Below are positions 7,700-15,666 of a stretch of 64,000 bases of DNA, piece after piece. Position numbers and translations under genes: made by a program. The notes under the pieces were generated by a model. That model was not told where the DNA came from. It saw only the letters and a list, made by a program, of their open reading frames with translations, and did not search any database. This stretch comes from Sulfurivermis sp040755915 (GTDB lineage Bacteria > Pseudomonadota > Gammaproteobacteria > Thiohalomonadales > Thiohalomonadaceae): NCBI GenBank assembly GCA_040755915.1, contig JBFLWM010000026.1, positions 80,493-144,492 on the forward strand, written 5' to 3'. The first letter of the stretch is position 1, and each line of letters opens with the position of its first letter.

Positions 7700-8392
7700 T
7701 CAGGCGGTGAATTCGATGCCGTGATCGTCGGCATACTCGGCCGCCGTCTCTGCATCAATGCGACCGTCGTTGAGGAGGGCGCGCAGGTGGTGCGCATCGA
7801 GTCCTGCTCGGTCGCTATCAACATACGACTCAGCCCAGTCCAGCAGCTCATCCTCGACGTCGCCATCCAGGTGTACACCCTCGGATTCGGCGCCAGCCTC
7901 AACCTCGCTGACCGCCTCATCGAGCGGTTTGCCGCTCCAGTTACCCAGCAGGCCGACGCCATCCATCCACTCGCGCGCATCCCACACGCCAGCGCCATCG
8001 TTGGAGGTGTTCAGCTCGCGCTCGAAAATCCGCGCCAACTCGCCGCTCGCCTCGTCGGCGTCATCGTCCAGGTGGCCGACGTGGTTGTTGCCGTCCCACT
8101 CCACGGTGTGCCCCAGGTAGACGCGCTCCAACAGTGCGATCACATCTGCGCGCTCCAACAGGTCGGCCAGCTCATCACCGCGCACAGTGGACGGCACGCT
8201 CCAGCGCAGCGTACGGTTGTGCCACACGTCAGCCGGCGTGCCGCTGATCTCGCCGTCCCAGTCGGCGGACACGGTGCCGTTCTCTGTCATTTCGACGTAG
8301 GCGTCCTGCGCCTCGGACTGGCTCTGGTAGCGGTGATACAGCGGCGCGATTTTTTCGCGGAGGTTGGAGGTATTGATGCTTACGTTGCTCAT
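7700..8392 (-). CDS. Highly acidic phage protein, possible DNA mimic
   Basis: A 230-residue protein with about 52 Asp/Glu and only about 15 Lys/Arg by my count, so strongly negative throughout its length. Acid-rich stretches include 'LDDDADEASGE' and 'LDGDVEDELLDWAES'. It has a strong ribosome binding site (GAGGAG), its own promoter upstream and its own terminator downstream, unlike the coupled structural genes around it. Small monocistronic acidic proteins of phages and plasmids include DNA-mimic antirestriction factors (Ocr, ArdA-type). I see no definite family motif, so function is open. A structural or regulatory phage role is the alternative. Confidence 0.6.
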   Translation of the reverse strand: MSNVSINTSNLREKIAPLYHRYQSQSEAQDAYVEMTENGTVSADWDGEISGTPADVWHNRTLRWSVPSTVRGDELADLLERADVIALLERVYLGHTVEWDGNNHVGHLDDDADEASGELARIFERELNTSNDGAGVWDAREWMDGVGLLGNWSGKPLDEAVSEVEAGAESEGVHLDGDVEDELLDWAESYVDSDRAGLDAHHLRALLNDGRIDAETAAEYADDHGIEFTA

Positions 8393-8457
8393 GGTAACTC
8401 TCCTCTGTCATGCCCCTGGTCCCCGAGGCGCGGTAACAGCGTCGTGCTGATGGTGTA

Positions 8458-8486
8458 ACTGTAGTCCCTCCCGTTTTCCGTGTCAA
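8458..8486 (-). promoter_or_regulatory. Sigma-70 promoter for the acidic phage gene
   Basis: On the minus strand a perfect -35 TTGACA (8481-8486) lies exactly 17 bases from TACAGT (8458-8463), a four-of-six match to the -10 box. Transcription would begin near 8450, about 60 bases before the ATG at 8392. This is the clearest sigma-70 promoter inside the phage module. Confidence 0.7.
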
Positions 8487-8506
8487 CACTTTTTGACAAC
8501 ACTTTA
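8481..8506. repeat. Tandem 13-base repeats, probable operator overlapping the -35 box
   Basis: Two adjacent 13-base units, TGTCAACACTTTT (8481-8493) and TGACAACACTTTA (8494-8506), differ at only two positions. Together they also contain an inverted pair TGTCAA (8481-8486) and TTGACA (8493-8498) with a six-base gap. The first unit covers the -35 box of the acidic-gene promoter, the usual position for a repressor site. Which regulator binds is unknown; the KorA-like protein in the same module is one candidate. Confidence 0.55.
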
Positions 8507-8515
8507 TAAAATAAT

Positions 8516-8713
8516 TCAGCGGCGAAGCACCACCCCGCTATACATGACGGGAACATCCACCCACCGCTTGCACCGGCACTTTGCCGCCGCCACCGGGAAC
8601 AGGCGCACCACCCGGGAGGTTATAACCTCGCCATCGAAGATCACCCGCCCGCACTCGCAGTGCACGGGCGGGCGCAGCGGAACCACCTCAGACCTTAATG
8701 CCTTTTTGCTCAT
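8516..8713 (-). CDS. Small Com-like zinc-ribbon phage protein
   Basis: Sixty-five residues with 'CECG' near residue 19 and 'CRCK' near residue 46, arranged like a four-cysteine zinc ribbon. Mu Com, a small zinc-finger translational activator of the mom gene, has a comparable layout, but sequence identity is too slight to claim orthology and no mom-like gene is seen. It overlaps the end of the MuF gene by 26 bases and closes the terminase-portal operon. Confidence 0.5.
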   Translation of the reverse strand: MSKKALRSEVVPLRPPVHCECGRVIFDGEVITSRVVRLFPVAAAKCRCKRWVDVPVMYSGVVLRR

Positions 8714-9779
8714 AGCGTTTCTTCAGCACCTTCCACGGGGTCTTGATCTCATTTTTCGCCAGTATACCAGCGCGCAGGGCCGCGGCTTTCTGCCTACCCA
8801 GGATCGACTGCTGGCGGTCCTGTGATTGGTCTGCCAGCCAGGCTATCGGGTCGACCTTCCCTTGTTTGTCCGCTGCGCTGATCTCGTCCTTGAAGACGAT
8901 CTCCACGAAGCTGATGGTGTTCGGGTGCGCCGGCCAGGGGCAGGCCTCACGACTTGGATACACGCCGGCGCCGAGGCCGTAGAGGTTCGCACGGGCGTGC
9001 ATGTCGCAGATATCCGGCCGCGGGTGGTTCGGGCTGAGCATGAAGCGCCAGCCGGCAAAATCCGGGTGCCCCTCTCCGCTGGCCATGTAGGCCTCGCCGT
9101 GGGCCCGGTTGATCTCAGTACGGAACACGCGCAGAGCGTTGTCGTAGGCGCTGCCATCGCCGGTGAGCAGCAGGTCTGCTGCCTTCTTCGATGCTGCGGC
9201 GGCGCTGGCCATGCCGATCAGGCCCTGCACGTCTGGCGGTACCGGGAGACCGCGCGCCATGAAGTCCTGGGCGGCGCGGCTGGCGCCGTGGCCCTGGATA
9301 ACGGCTGACTGTATCTCCTGGGTCAGTTCATCCTTGGCGCCGCGGTCGAGGCGCCAGAGGCGATCGGACAGCTGCAGCCCATCGGCAGCCGTGAAGGAGT
9401 GCACCCAGCGCACCACATCATCGGCAACTGTCGACAGGTTGCCGGTCCAGGCGGTACCGGCATACGGCGCTACGCCACCCCGCGCCGCCACCAGCAGATC
9501 GCGATCCAGTAGCCCATTGCGCGCCTGGCCGAGTCTATCGATCCGGCCGTTCACGTCCTCGAGCAGTTGCTGCAACACCTCCAGCCGCAGGGTTCCGGTG
9601 CGGTCGGCGTAGCCGGCGATCGCGGCCTCGATGTCGGCCCGGGCCTGCCGGTACAGCGCCTCCAGTTCGGCAGCGCCCTGGCGATCCAGGCGCAGCATGT
9701 CGCGCCGAGCCTTGGCGCTGCCGCGCCGGATCGCTGCCTTGGTGGCGGTGCGTCCGTTGATGGCGAGGGCGTAGATCAT
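8688..9779 (-). CDS. MuF-type minor head/morphogenesis protein
   Basis: A 363-residue protein following the portal, the standard place for Mu gpF/SPP1 gp7-like minor head proteins. The diagnostic core is 'FRTEINRAHGEAY.......W..SPNHPRPDICDMHA', containing the conserved Arg/Glu helix and the H-x-R-P-D-x-C-x-x-x segment of the MuF domain. A few copies are packaged in the capsid and may be ejected with DNA. The N-terminal half is long helix with an Arg-rich start. Start overlaps the preceding stop (ATGA). Confidence 0.8.
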   Translation of the reverse strand: MIYALAINGRTATKAAIRRGSAKARRDMLRLDRQGAAELEALYRQARADIEAAIAGYADRTGTLRLEVLQQLLEDVNGRIDRLGQARNGLLDRDLLVAARGGVAPYAGTAWTGNLSTVADDVVRWVHSFTAADGLQLSDRLWRLDRGAKDELTQEIQSAVIQGHGASRAAQDFMARGLPVPPDVQGLIGMASAAAASKKAADLLLTGDGSAYDNALRVFRTEINRAHGEAYMASGEGHPDFAGWRFMLSPNHPRPDICDMHARANLYGLGAGVYPSREACPWPAHPNTISFVEIVFKDEISAADKQGKVDPIAWLADQSQDRQQSILGRQKAAALRAGILAKNEIKTPWKVLKKRYEQKGIKV

Positions 9780-10120
9780 GCGGCGCCCTGGTTCTCTGCG
9801 CGTGGCATCACGCTAATGTCCAGATACGCCCCCCACCACAGCGGCAGCGACCATGCCAGGCGGCCATGCGGCTTTATTCCAGGCTTATCGAGGGGATGGT
9901 TCGGTTCTAGGTCGAACACGTCACCCAGCGCGCGGACAAGCTCAGCAGGGCTGACGGCATCATCTCGCCAAGGCACAGCAACCAGATCAAGGTCCCGTTG
10001 CAGGGAGCCGTGCAAAGCCAATGCATAGCCTAGCAGCCGAGCTTCTTCCGCCAGGCGCGGGTAGATCCCCACCATATAGGCTGGGGCCCACGTTGGCTTT
10101 TTCCTGTCTAGCGTCGTCAA
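9776..10120 (-). CDS. Nucleotidyltransferase-like small phage protein
   Basis: A 114-residue protein between portal and MuF. It contains 'LHGSLQRDLDLVAVPW', which resembles the GS-x(n)-D-x-D active-site motif of minimal nucleotidyltransferases, followed by a C-terminal 'PHGRLAWSLPLWWGAYLDISVMP', a strand with a third acidic residue. If active it could transfer a nucleotide to a protein or RNA, but a catalytically idle fold is equally possible. Such proteins occur as uncharacterised accessory genes in phages. Both ends overlap neighbours by ATGA. Confidence 0.55.
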   Translation of the reverse strand: MTTLDRKKPTWAPAYMVGIYPRLAEEARLLGYALALHGSLQRDLDLVAVPWRDDAVSPAELVRALGDVFDLEPNHPLDKPGIKPHGRLAWSLPLWWGAYLDISVMPRAENQGAA

Positions 10121-11523
10121 TTGCTGATGCTCGTCGCGCTCTCGCCTTTCGGCTGATTGCCCGGGGTGATCTTCACCCGTGGCGCCCCCGGCGCCGGGTT
10201 GCTGCCGGTCTCGCCGTCGTCATCATCCGGGTATGGATCCGTGCTCTTTGCCTCGGCCTCGCGCTGCCGCAGCTCGCGCGACGGCGTGAGGCCTGCCGTT
10301 TCCCATACGGTCTGGCGGCTGGCGCCCAGGGCCTGCAACTTGAGGGCGCGATCTGCGGCTTGGTTCGGGGTTTCGGTGCGGCGCTCGGCGAACAGCACTT
10401 CGAAGTCGAAATTATCCGGGTTCATGCCCTGCAGGAGCAGGTCGAGGCGGAAACCCATCTCGTAGGCCACAGCGGCGGTGTCCTGCATGGCGTCGAGCTC
10501 GTCGAAGAAGTCCTGCTTGAGGTCTTCCAAGATGTCGCGGGAGAGGTCGCCCACGTAGCCGAACAAGCCCTTTGGTGCCGGCGCCGCAGAGAAAAATGTG
10601 TCGAGCAGGTGGGCCACGTCCGCGATCTGGTCCAGGTTGGCGTCGCCCTGGACCGGCGTCACGGCTCCCTTTTTGTTGCTGTAGTAGTTGGTGGTGATCT
10701 CCTTCTGGTTGTCCTCCACCTGGTGGCGGTATGCCTCCAGTTCTTCAGGGCTCGCGCCCTCGAGGACGTGCGACGTACGCAGCGGTGCACGTTCGCGCCG
10801 GCGGATAACCAGGTCCTCCTCGGTCATCTTGAGTTTGAGCCAGATAGTGCGGGAGGCGTCCAGGTAGGGGCGGCCCATGCAGCCGTGATCGTCGTAGTTG
10901 TCCGGCGTCAGCCGCACCAGGGCGAGGTTCCACAGCGGGAAGGTGGCCACGGCGGCGCCGGTGGTCAGGTCGATCTGGTCGTAGGCCTTCATGGGATCGA
11001 GGAACGCGCCATTTTTCCCCACCGCCGGCCGGATGGTTTCGGACGGCATGCGGATACCGGCCACCACGCGGCCCGCATCGTTGATCACCCATTGCAGCGG
11101 CAGGTTGCCCTCCATCATCAGGCCGCGCATGTCCGATTCCAATTTGTCTGGCCGGTGCAGCTGCAGGCGGCGCTCAAAATCAGCCCAGGCGCGGATCAGG
11201 CGCTTGTTGTCGGAGCTCGTCTTGAGTTTCAAGCCGCCTTTGGTGGCGGCGCGTGCGGTGCGGCCGTGGATCTTCTTCACGCGGGGATCGAGGCGATCCA
11301 TTTCGCGGATGTCGAGGATCGAGGCGCGCAGCTCCGGATCTACCCACATCTGGCTGTAGAGGTAGCGCATGGAGTTTTCCGGCGTGGTGCGCATGCCCCG
11401 CTCGGAGTTGCGGCCACGCAGGGCGCCTGCCTGCCGCATTGCCGCATCGATCGCCGACTTGGGCAGCGAATTGATCCCCATCAGGGCGCGGTATTTCGAT
11501 TGGATGGTCAACAGGTCGGCCAT
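10117..11523 (-). CDS. Phage portal protein
   Basis: A 468-residue protein directly downstream of the large terminase and upstream of MuF, the canonical portal position. The 'WVDPELRASILDIREMDRLDPRVKKIHGR' start, 'MRGLMMEGNLPLQWVIND', 'FPLWNLALVRL' and the long C-terminal helices are as expected of the dodecameric DNA-entry ring, which also docks the terminase. The C-terminal tail is acidic and low complexity. The start at 11,523 (GAGGTG upstream) is preferred to one six codons earlier. It does not resemble the Mu gp29 (DUF935) portal. Confidence 0.8.
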   Translation of the reverse strand: MADLLTIQSKYRALMGINSLPKSAIDAAMRQAGALRGRNSERGMRTTPENSMRYLYSQMWVDPELRASILDIREMDRLDPRVKKIHGRTARAATKGGLKLKTSSDNKRLIRAWADFERRLQLHRPDKLESDMRGLMMEGNLPLQWVINDAGRVVAGIRMPSETIRPAVGKNGAFLDPMKAYDQIDLTTGAAVATFPLWNLALVRLTPDNYDDHGCMGRPYLDASRTIWLKLKMTEEDLVIRRRERAPLRTSHVLEGASPEELEAYRHQVEDNQKEITTNYYSNKKGAVTPVQGDANLDQIADVAHLLDTFFSAAPAPKGLFGYVGDLSRDILEDLKQDFFDELDAMQDTAAVAYEMGFRLDLLLQGMNPDNFDFEVLFAERRTETPNQAADRALKLQALGASRQTVWETAGLTPSRELRQREAEAKSTDPYPDDDDGETGSNPAPGAPRVKITPGNQPKGESATSISN

Positions 11524-11533
11524 GGTAGGCACC

Positions 11534-13114
11534 TCATGCAATGAGTTTTGTATCGCCGAGCAGCTGCTCGCGCTTCTTTTTGCCGAGCAGGACGGCGGTC
11601 TGGATATTGACGATGCCGCGGGTCACCAGGCCCCACACTGCCGCCATGGCTGCGTCGAACAGGTCATCGCCCAGCTTGCGGTTCACCATTTTGTAGCTTG
11701 AGTAGCTGGCCTTGGTGGTTTCGGCCTTGATGTTGGATAGCTGTCGCACCAGGGCGCGCAGGTCGGCTGTCTCCGGGTCCAGAGGGTTGGCATCGTCCAG
11801 GTACGGGATCGCGGCCTGCTTGTTGTTGAACACCGAGCGAAGGGCCGTGGCCATGGCGTGTTTCACCATGCCCTCGAAGCGGATCGGGGCGAAGGGCCAG
11901 TGCGGCCAGGTGCTGGCGGTGCTGTCGCCGTCGCCGATGGTGCGGCGGTCGGTGGTGGTGAGTCCTTCGGCGTACAGCTCGTCATTGAGCGCGGTCAGCA
12001 TGCCGATGCCGTAGGCGTCGCCGTTGGCCAGGTCCGGGCGGAAATAGCGCCAATAGCCGCGGATATCGTTCTTCACGATCGTTTCGTCGGTACCAGGCGC
12101 CCATGTACGGGCGAAAATGAAACAGATGAAGTTCCCGATCTGCTCGGTCACCACGAAGGCATACCGCGAGGACTGCGGATCCTCGCCGTGGCCGGAGTGG
12201 TCATAGCCGAAAGAGATCAGACCGCGCTTTTTGTACTCCAGCCCGGGCATCGGCTGCGCCAGCTGGATGCCGGCCATCAGCCCCACCTGCAGGGCCCTGC
12301 GCACCCATGCCTCCCAGATCAGGTTCCGCGCCTGTACGTTACGGCACAACAGCTGCCGGATGTATTCATCCGGGGAGAGCTGATCCCGCATGTCCATGAT
12401 GAATTGCTCGTTGAGGATGCCGAGCTCGATCCCAAGGTAGGCGTCGACGGTGGGCAGCAGGTGGTACTTGCCGCTCTCGATCATATCCACCAGGGTGTCC
12501 GCCCCCTTGAATACGCCGGTGATGCGTATCTGCGGATCGTTGCGACTCTCCTTTGAGGCGCCAAGTCGCCTGGTGGCGCCCATCATCAGCAGGAAGCGGG
12601 AAAAAAGCCGCTCCCGCGGCATGTCGTCGACCTCCTCGAGGGATGCGGCGGTGAGGTCGCCGCCGTCGACCTGCGCCATGATGCCGTAGGCCCGGGCGAT
12701 CGAGCGGTTGCCGAACTGGTAGTAGGTGTCCGCCAGCTGGGTGCGGCCGGACTTGTGCGCGATCCAGGCGGTGAGGATTTCTGAGCGGCGGATGGCGTCG
12801 AGGTGGTAGCCCAGATTGACCAGGCTCTGCGCCTCGCGCGGCGCCACGATGCCCAGCTCCTGATCGGCCTCGGTCGCGTTGTGCTCCAGGAGGTACATCT
12901 CCTTGCAGGCCGTTTTGCCGGTGCGCCGGCTGGAGTTGTCGATGGTGTTGGTGTGCTGGTCCATCTCGATCATCTTGAGGACCTGCACCGAGTCCAGCTC
13001 GACGTTGTGGACGTGCTTGTGCCAGAGAGCGTGATCACCCTTGAATCGCATCACCTCGCGCTCGGCGACGTTCTGCATCTCGATGCGCCGGCCGGACGAG
13101 ATGCGCTCAGCCAT
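11534..13114 (-). CDS. Phage terminase large subunit
   Basis: A 526-residue motor protein that packages DNA. The N-terminal ATPase has a variant Walker A 'SSRRTGKT' (the usual leading Gly is Ser) and a Walker B 'AASLEEVDDM' with the catalytic Glu. The C-terminal half has RNase-H-fold nuclease features: 'FGYDHSGHG' with its Asp, 'NGDAYGIG', and 'GDDLFDAAMAAVWG'. It lies between the putative small subunit and the portal and overlaps the upstream gene by eight bases. Confidence 0.85.
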   Translation of the reverse strand: MAERISSGRRIEMQNVAEREVMRFKGDHALWHKHVHNVELDSVQVLKMIEMDQHTNTIDNSSRRTGKTACKEMYLLEHNATEADQELGIVAPREAQSLVNLGYHLDAIRRSEILTAWIAHKSGRTQLADTYYQFGNRSIARAYGIMAQVDGGDLTAASLEEVDDMPRERLFSRFLLMMGATRRLGASKESRNDPQIRITGVFKGADTLVDMIESGKYHLLPTVDAYLGIELGILNEQFIMDMRDQLSPDEYIRQLLCRNVQARNLIWEAWVRRALQVGLMAGIQLAQPMPGLEYKKRGLISFGYDHSGHGEDPQSSRYAFVVTEQIGNFICFIFARTWAPGTDETIVKNDIRGYWRYFRPDLANGDAYGIGMLTALNDELYAEGLTTTDRRTIGDGDSTASTWPHWPFAPIRFEGMVKHAMATALRSVFNNKQAAIPYLDDANPLDPETADLRALVRQLSNIKAETTKASYSSYKMVNRKLGDDLFDAAMAAVWGLVTRGIVNIQTAVLLGKKKREQLLGDTKLIA

Positions 13115-14057
13115 CGTCCTCTCCGTTCCCCTGATACTCGACCAACACAGGATCGCGGCCGATGCGCGCCTGGCTGCGGGCTATCTGCTGCTGCAGCTGC
13201 TCCAGCGCCTGGGTCTGCCTGCGCTGGTAGTCCAGAGCGTTGTCCTTGTTCGCTGACTGCCCCTCCAGGAAGCCCTGCATCTGTTTTTCCTCAGTGACCT
13301 GCTTCGGGGTCATGTTGAGGTCCGACAGGGTCATGGAGTTCTTGGAGAGGAAGTCGCCCAGCGTCTTGAGCAGCGGGTGGGCGCTGATCTCGTAGATCAG
13401 GCGGCGCTCCCCCTCGCTGTCGCTGTATTCAGCCAGGTGGAAATCGCCGTCCTTGTCGTAGTACCAGGCTGGCGTCTTGAGCTGCACCCCTTCGGAGACG
13501 ATCGCCAGAATGATGTCATCGATGATGGCCTGCACCATCGCCTGGGTGCGTGCCCGCAGGTCGGTGAGCAACCGAGGATCCCCGGTTTCGAATGCTACCT
13601 GGTGCTGCAGCAGCAGCTCGGTGCGCTTGAGGCAGGCCCCGGCGTCCTCGCAGCCGTATGTCTGCATGTGCTCGCAGCCGGTGCAGTGTGGGTATTTGCC
13701 GGGTTTCGCTGGGTAGTAGGTGGCGGTTTGGGCGAAAAGCCCGTGCTTCATGGCGTTGAATCGGGTTCGGCGCGCCTCCTCAGGCGTCGGGTGGCCCTCT
13801 AGGTTGGCGGATGACGCCGCTTTACCCTCCGGCGTCGTCGGCCCGGTGTGCCGGCCGAAGGTCGCCATCATCCCCTTTTCCCAGTGCGCCTGCTCCGCCT
13901 CCTCGCCGCAAATTGAGCAGCTGGCGAAATAGGCCCACGGGTGCCAAACACGATCGGGCGCATCCTCCACCCGCTGGGGGTCGGACTTCCACTTGTTGCC
14001 ACAGTTCCGGCAATGAAAAGAGACCCGCGTTAAAGGGTCAAGACGCACGTTCCGCAT
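13107..14057 (-). CDS. Putative terminase small subunit with zinc-binding motifs
   Basis: A 316-residue protein just upstream of the large terminase. It begins with a four-cysteine zinc site ('CRNCG' and 'CSICG'), then 'GPTTPEGKAASSANLEGHPT', a motif common to small terminases and related DNA-binding proteins, then 'NAMKHGLFAQ'. A further Cys set (CTGCEHMQTYGCEDAGAC) follows, and the C-terminus is a Gln-rich helix. A small terminase role in recognising packaging sites is inferred from position and motif. It is the first phage gene beside the chromosome and no strong ribosome binding site is seen upstream. Confidence 0.6.
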   Translation of the reverse strand: MRNVRLDPLTRVSFHCRNCGNKWKSDPQRVEDAPDRVWHPWAYFASCSICGEEAEQAHWEKGMMATFGRHTGPTTPEGKAASSANLEGHPTPEEARRTRFNAMKHGLFAQTATYYPAKPGKYPHCTGCEHMQTYGCEDAGACLKRTELLLQHQVAFETGDPRLLTDLRARTQAMVQAIIDDIILAIVSEGVQLKTPAWYYDKDGDFHLAEYSDSEGERRLIYEISAHPLLKTLGDFLSKNSMTLSDLNMTPKQVTEEKQMQGFLEGQSANKDNALDYQRRQTQALEQLQQQIARSQARIGRDPVLVEYQGNGEDDG

Positions 14058-14260
14058 GGGAACGCATAATGCTGTGATTTACAAGACAAAACTAACGGCA
14101 AACACGTCGCTATGCCGCGCGCCGCTGGAACCTCTCCGGCAGAGGAAAGCGTAGTATTTTGGTTCCCAGCAAGTCCATCCCGGGGAGCCAATCACTCAGC
14201 AGCACATTCCACAGACAGAAAAAACGCGAGCGCGACGTCGTGCAGGCGATGTCTTTCGGC
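14058..14260. other. Phage-chromosome boundary interval
   Basis: About 200 bases between the first phage gene and the end of galU. I see no tRNA, no convincing promoter and no clear att-type direct repeat inside it. A weak hairpin (CCTCT/AGAGG, about 14,131-14,145) may be the end of the galU transcript. The prophage edge must lie here, but a matching sequence from the other end of the element is needed to place it. Confidence 0.5.
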
Positions 14261-15136
14261 TCAACAGAAATTCTTCTTCAGATAACTGCGGAACTCATCG
14301 CTGAGTTCCGGATGCTTCAGGGCATACTCTACAGTTGCCTCCAGATACCCCAGCTTGCTGCCACAATCGTAGCGGCGACCGCTGAAGCGATAGCCTAATA
14401 CCGGCTCCTCCCGCAGCAGACCCGCAATGGCGTCTGTAAGCTGTATTTCCCCTCCGGCACCGCGTCCCGTGGTTTCCAGCAGCTCGAAAATACGCGGCGT
14501 CAGGATATAGCGTCCCACTACAGCCAATGTAGAGGGTGCATCGGCCGGCTTCGGCTTCTCCACGATGCGCTCGACGCGTGACAGCCGCTCATCCATCGGC
14601 ACTGCCTTCACGATACCGTATTTGTCGGTATCCTCCGCAGCCACCTCCTCGACCCCCAGGAGGCTGCAGTGATGTGCGGCATACATATCGACCATTTGCG
14701 CCATGGCGCTGCCGCCGAAGCCATCGATCAAATCATCTGCCAGGATTACTGCAAATGGCTCATCCTTGATCAGCGGCTTGGCACACAGCACAGCATGCCC
14801 CAGGCCCAACGCCTCCGGCTGCCGAACGTAGGCACATGACACTCCGGCAGGCAATATGCTGCGCACCAACTCAAGCAGTTCACTCTTGCCCTTCTTTTCG
14901 AGTTCAGCTTCCAGTTCGTAATTCTTGTCGAAGTGATCTTCGATAGCGCGCTTGGCACTGCTGGTCACGAAGATCATTTCGGTAATGCCGGCGGCCATCG
15001 CCTCTTCCACCGCATACTGAATCAACGGCTTGTCGACGATGGGCAGCATTTCCTTGGGATTCGCCTTGGTGGCAGGAAGGAAGCGGGTACCCATACCGGC
15101 AACGGGAAAGACAGCCTTGGAAACGTTCACATGCAC
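14261..15136 (-). CDS. galU: UTP-glucose-1-phosphate uridylyltransferase
   Basis: Makes UDP-glucose from UTP and glucose-1-phosphate, feeding LPS and other surface sugars. The N-terminal nucleotide loop 'VFPVAGMGTRFLPATK' and 'PKEMLPIVDKPLIQYAVEEA' are diagnostic of GalU, as are 'ILADDLID' and 'GRYILTPRIFELLE'. At 291 residues it is full length. The frame opens at a GTG (15,136); the GTG two codons later has AGGG at better spacing and may be the true start. It adjoins the phage module at its 3' end, yet the C-terminus looks complete. Confidence 0.93.
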   Translation of the reverse strand: MHVNVSKAVFPVAGMGTRFLPATKANPKEMLPIVDKPLIQYAVEEAMAAGITEMIFVTSSAKRAIEDHFDKNYELEAELEKKGKSELLELVRSILPAGVSCAYVRQPEALGLGHAVLCAKPLIKDEPFAVILADDLIDGFGGSAMAQMVDMYAAHHCSLLGVEEVAAEDTDKYGIVKAVPMDERLSRVERIVEKPKPADAPSTLAVVGRYILTPRIFELLETTGRGAGGEIQLTDAIAGLLREEPVLGYRFSGRRYDCGSKLGYLEATVEYALKHPELSDEFRSYLKKNFC

Positions 15137-15190
15137 ACCCTGCGTCGTGAATTACTGAATGTCATATTGTGGAGCAAAGAGATGAAAAAC

Positions 15191-15219
15191 AAAAGAAAGG
15201 CGCCCGCACAGCGGGCGCC
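15191..15219 (-). terminator. Terminator between the ComEA-like gene and galU
   Basis: A perfect nine-base stem GGCGCCCGC/GCGGGCGCC with a three-base loop (15,199-15,219), followed on the minus strand by TTTCTTTTG. It ends transcripts from the ComEA-like gene, so galU is likely to have its own promoter. Confidence 0.8.
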
Positions 15220-15245
15220 CCTGTCAGTTCACAACGACCGTCTTG

Positions 15246-15515
15246 TCAGCGCTTGCCCACGGCAAGGTTCTGGCGATTGGCCTCCACCATCTTGGCACCG
15301 ATCCCGGGCACCTTGGCCAGGTCATCGACCGTCTTGAACGGTCCGTGTTCCTTGCGATAGGCAACGATGGCCTCTGCCCGCTTGGCACCAACGCCCTTGA
15401 TGGACTGCGCCAAGGCAGTCGCATCTGCCGTATTGATGTCGACCGGTGCAGCAAAAACGACGGCCGACAGACCGAGAAGAAATGCAGAGAAACAAGCTAC
15501 TGCGAATTTACGCAT
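15246..15515 (-). CDS. ComEA-like helix-hairpin-helix DNA-binding protein
   Basis: An 89-residue exported protein: signal peptide in residues 1-23 (MRKFAVACFSAFLLGLSAVV, cleavage near AFA-AP), then 'VDINTADATALAQSIKGVGAKRAEAIVAYR' and 'VDDLAKVPGIGAKM', the paired helix-hairpin-helix of ComEA. Full ComEA has an N-terminal anchor and binds incoming DNA during transformation; this short form is secreted to the periplasm, as in many gammaproteobacteria. The ATG at 15,515 has AGGAGTG upstream; in-frame ATGs further up are not supported. Confidence 0.85.
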   Translation of the reverse strand: MRKFAVACFSAFLLGLSAVVFAAPVDINTADATALAQSIKGVGAKRAEAIVAYRKEHGPFKTVDDLAKVPGIGAKMVEANRQNLAVGKR

Positions 15516-15666
15516 GATTTCACTCCTGTGATTGGCGATATCCCTGGTCATTCGCATCACCATGAAAGGCGATACGCAGAAAAAAATAGCGAGGGGGTCA
15601 AGCCATCACAAGGGCATCACCGTAGGCAGAAGGTGAAATTTCTGTAGGAAATTTCCGCAATAAAGC

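Larger units (their letters stand above)
1..14057. mobile_element. Prophage late (head, lysis and tail) module, left part outside the window
   Basis: Eighteen consecutive minus-strand genes carry recognisable virion functions: large terminase, portal, MuF, protease/capsid, endolysin, holin, connector proteins and a contractile tail sheath. Most junctions are ATGA overlaps, so the genes are translationally coupled in long operons. Mu-like features are the gpL-type sheath, the DUF2635 protein, the gp37-type protein and the MuF protein; the portal and terminase do not look like Mu gp29 and gp28 to me, so this is a mosaic myophage. The right edge is set between the first phage gene (14,057) and the galU stop (14,261). 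No integrase, transposase, repressor or att repeat is seen, so whether it is a complete prophage, a remnant or a phage-derived particle cannot be told from here. Confidence 0.9.

Noticed and set aside
8516..8713. Mu Com orthologue controlling a mom gene
   Set aside because: Only the small size and the Cys spacing resemble Com; no mom-type gene is visible and sequence similarity is slight, so only a zinc-ribbon call was kept.
14058..14260. tRNA or att site at the phage boundary
   Set aside because: I looked for a cloverleaf, CCA end and direct repeat and saw none; the other att end is outside the window.
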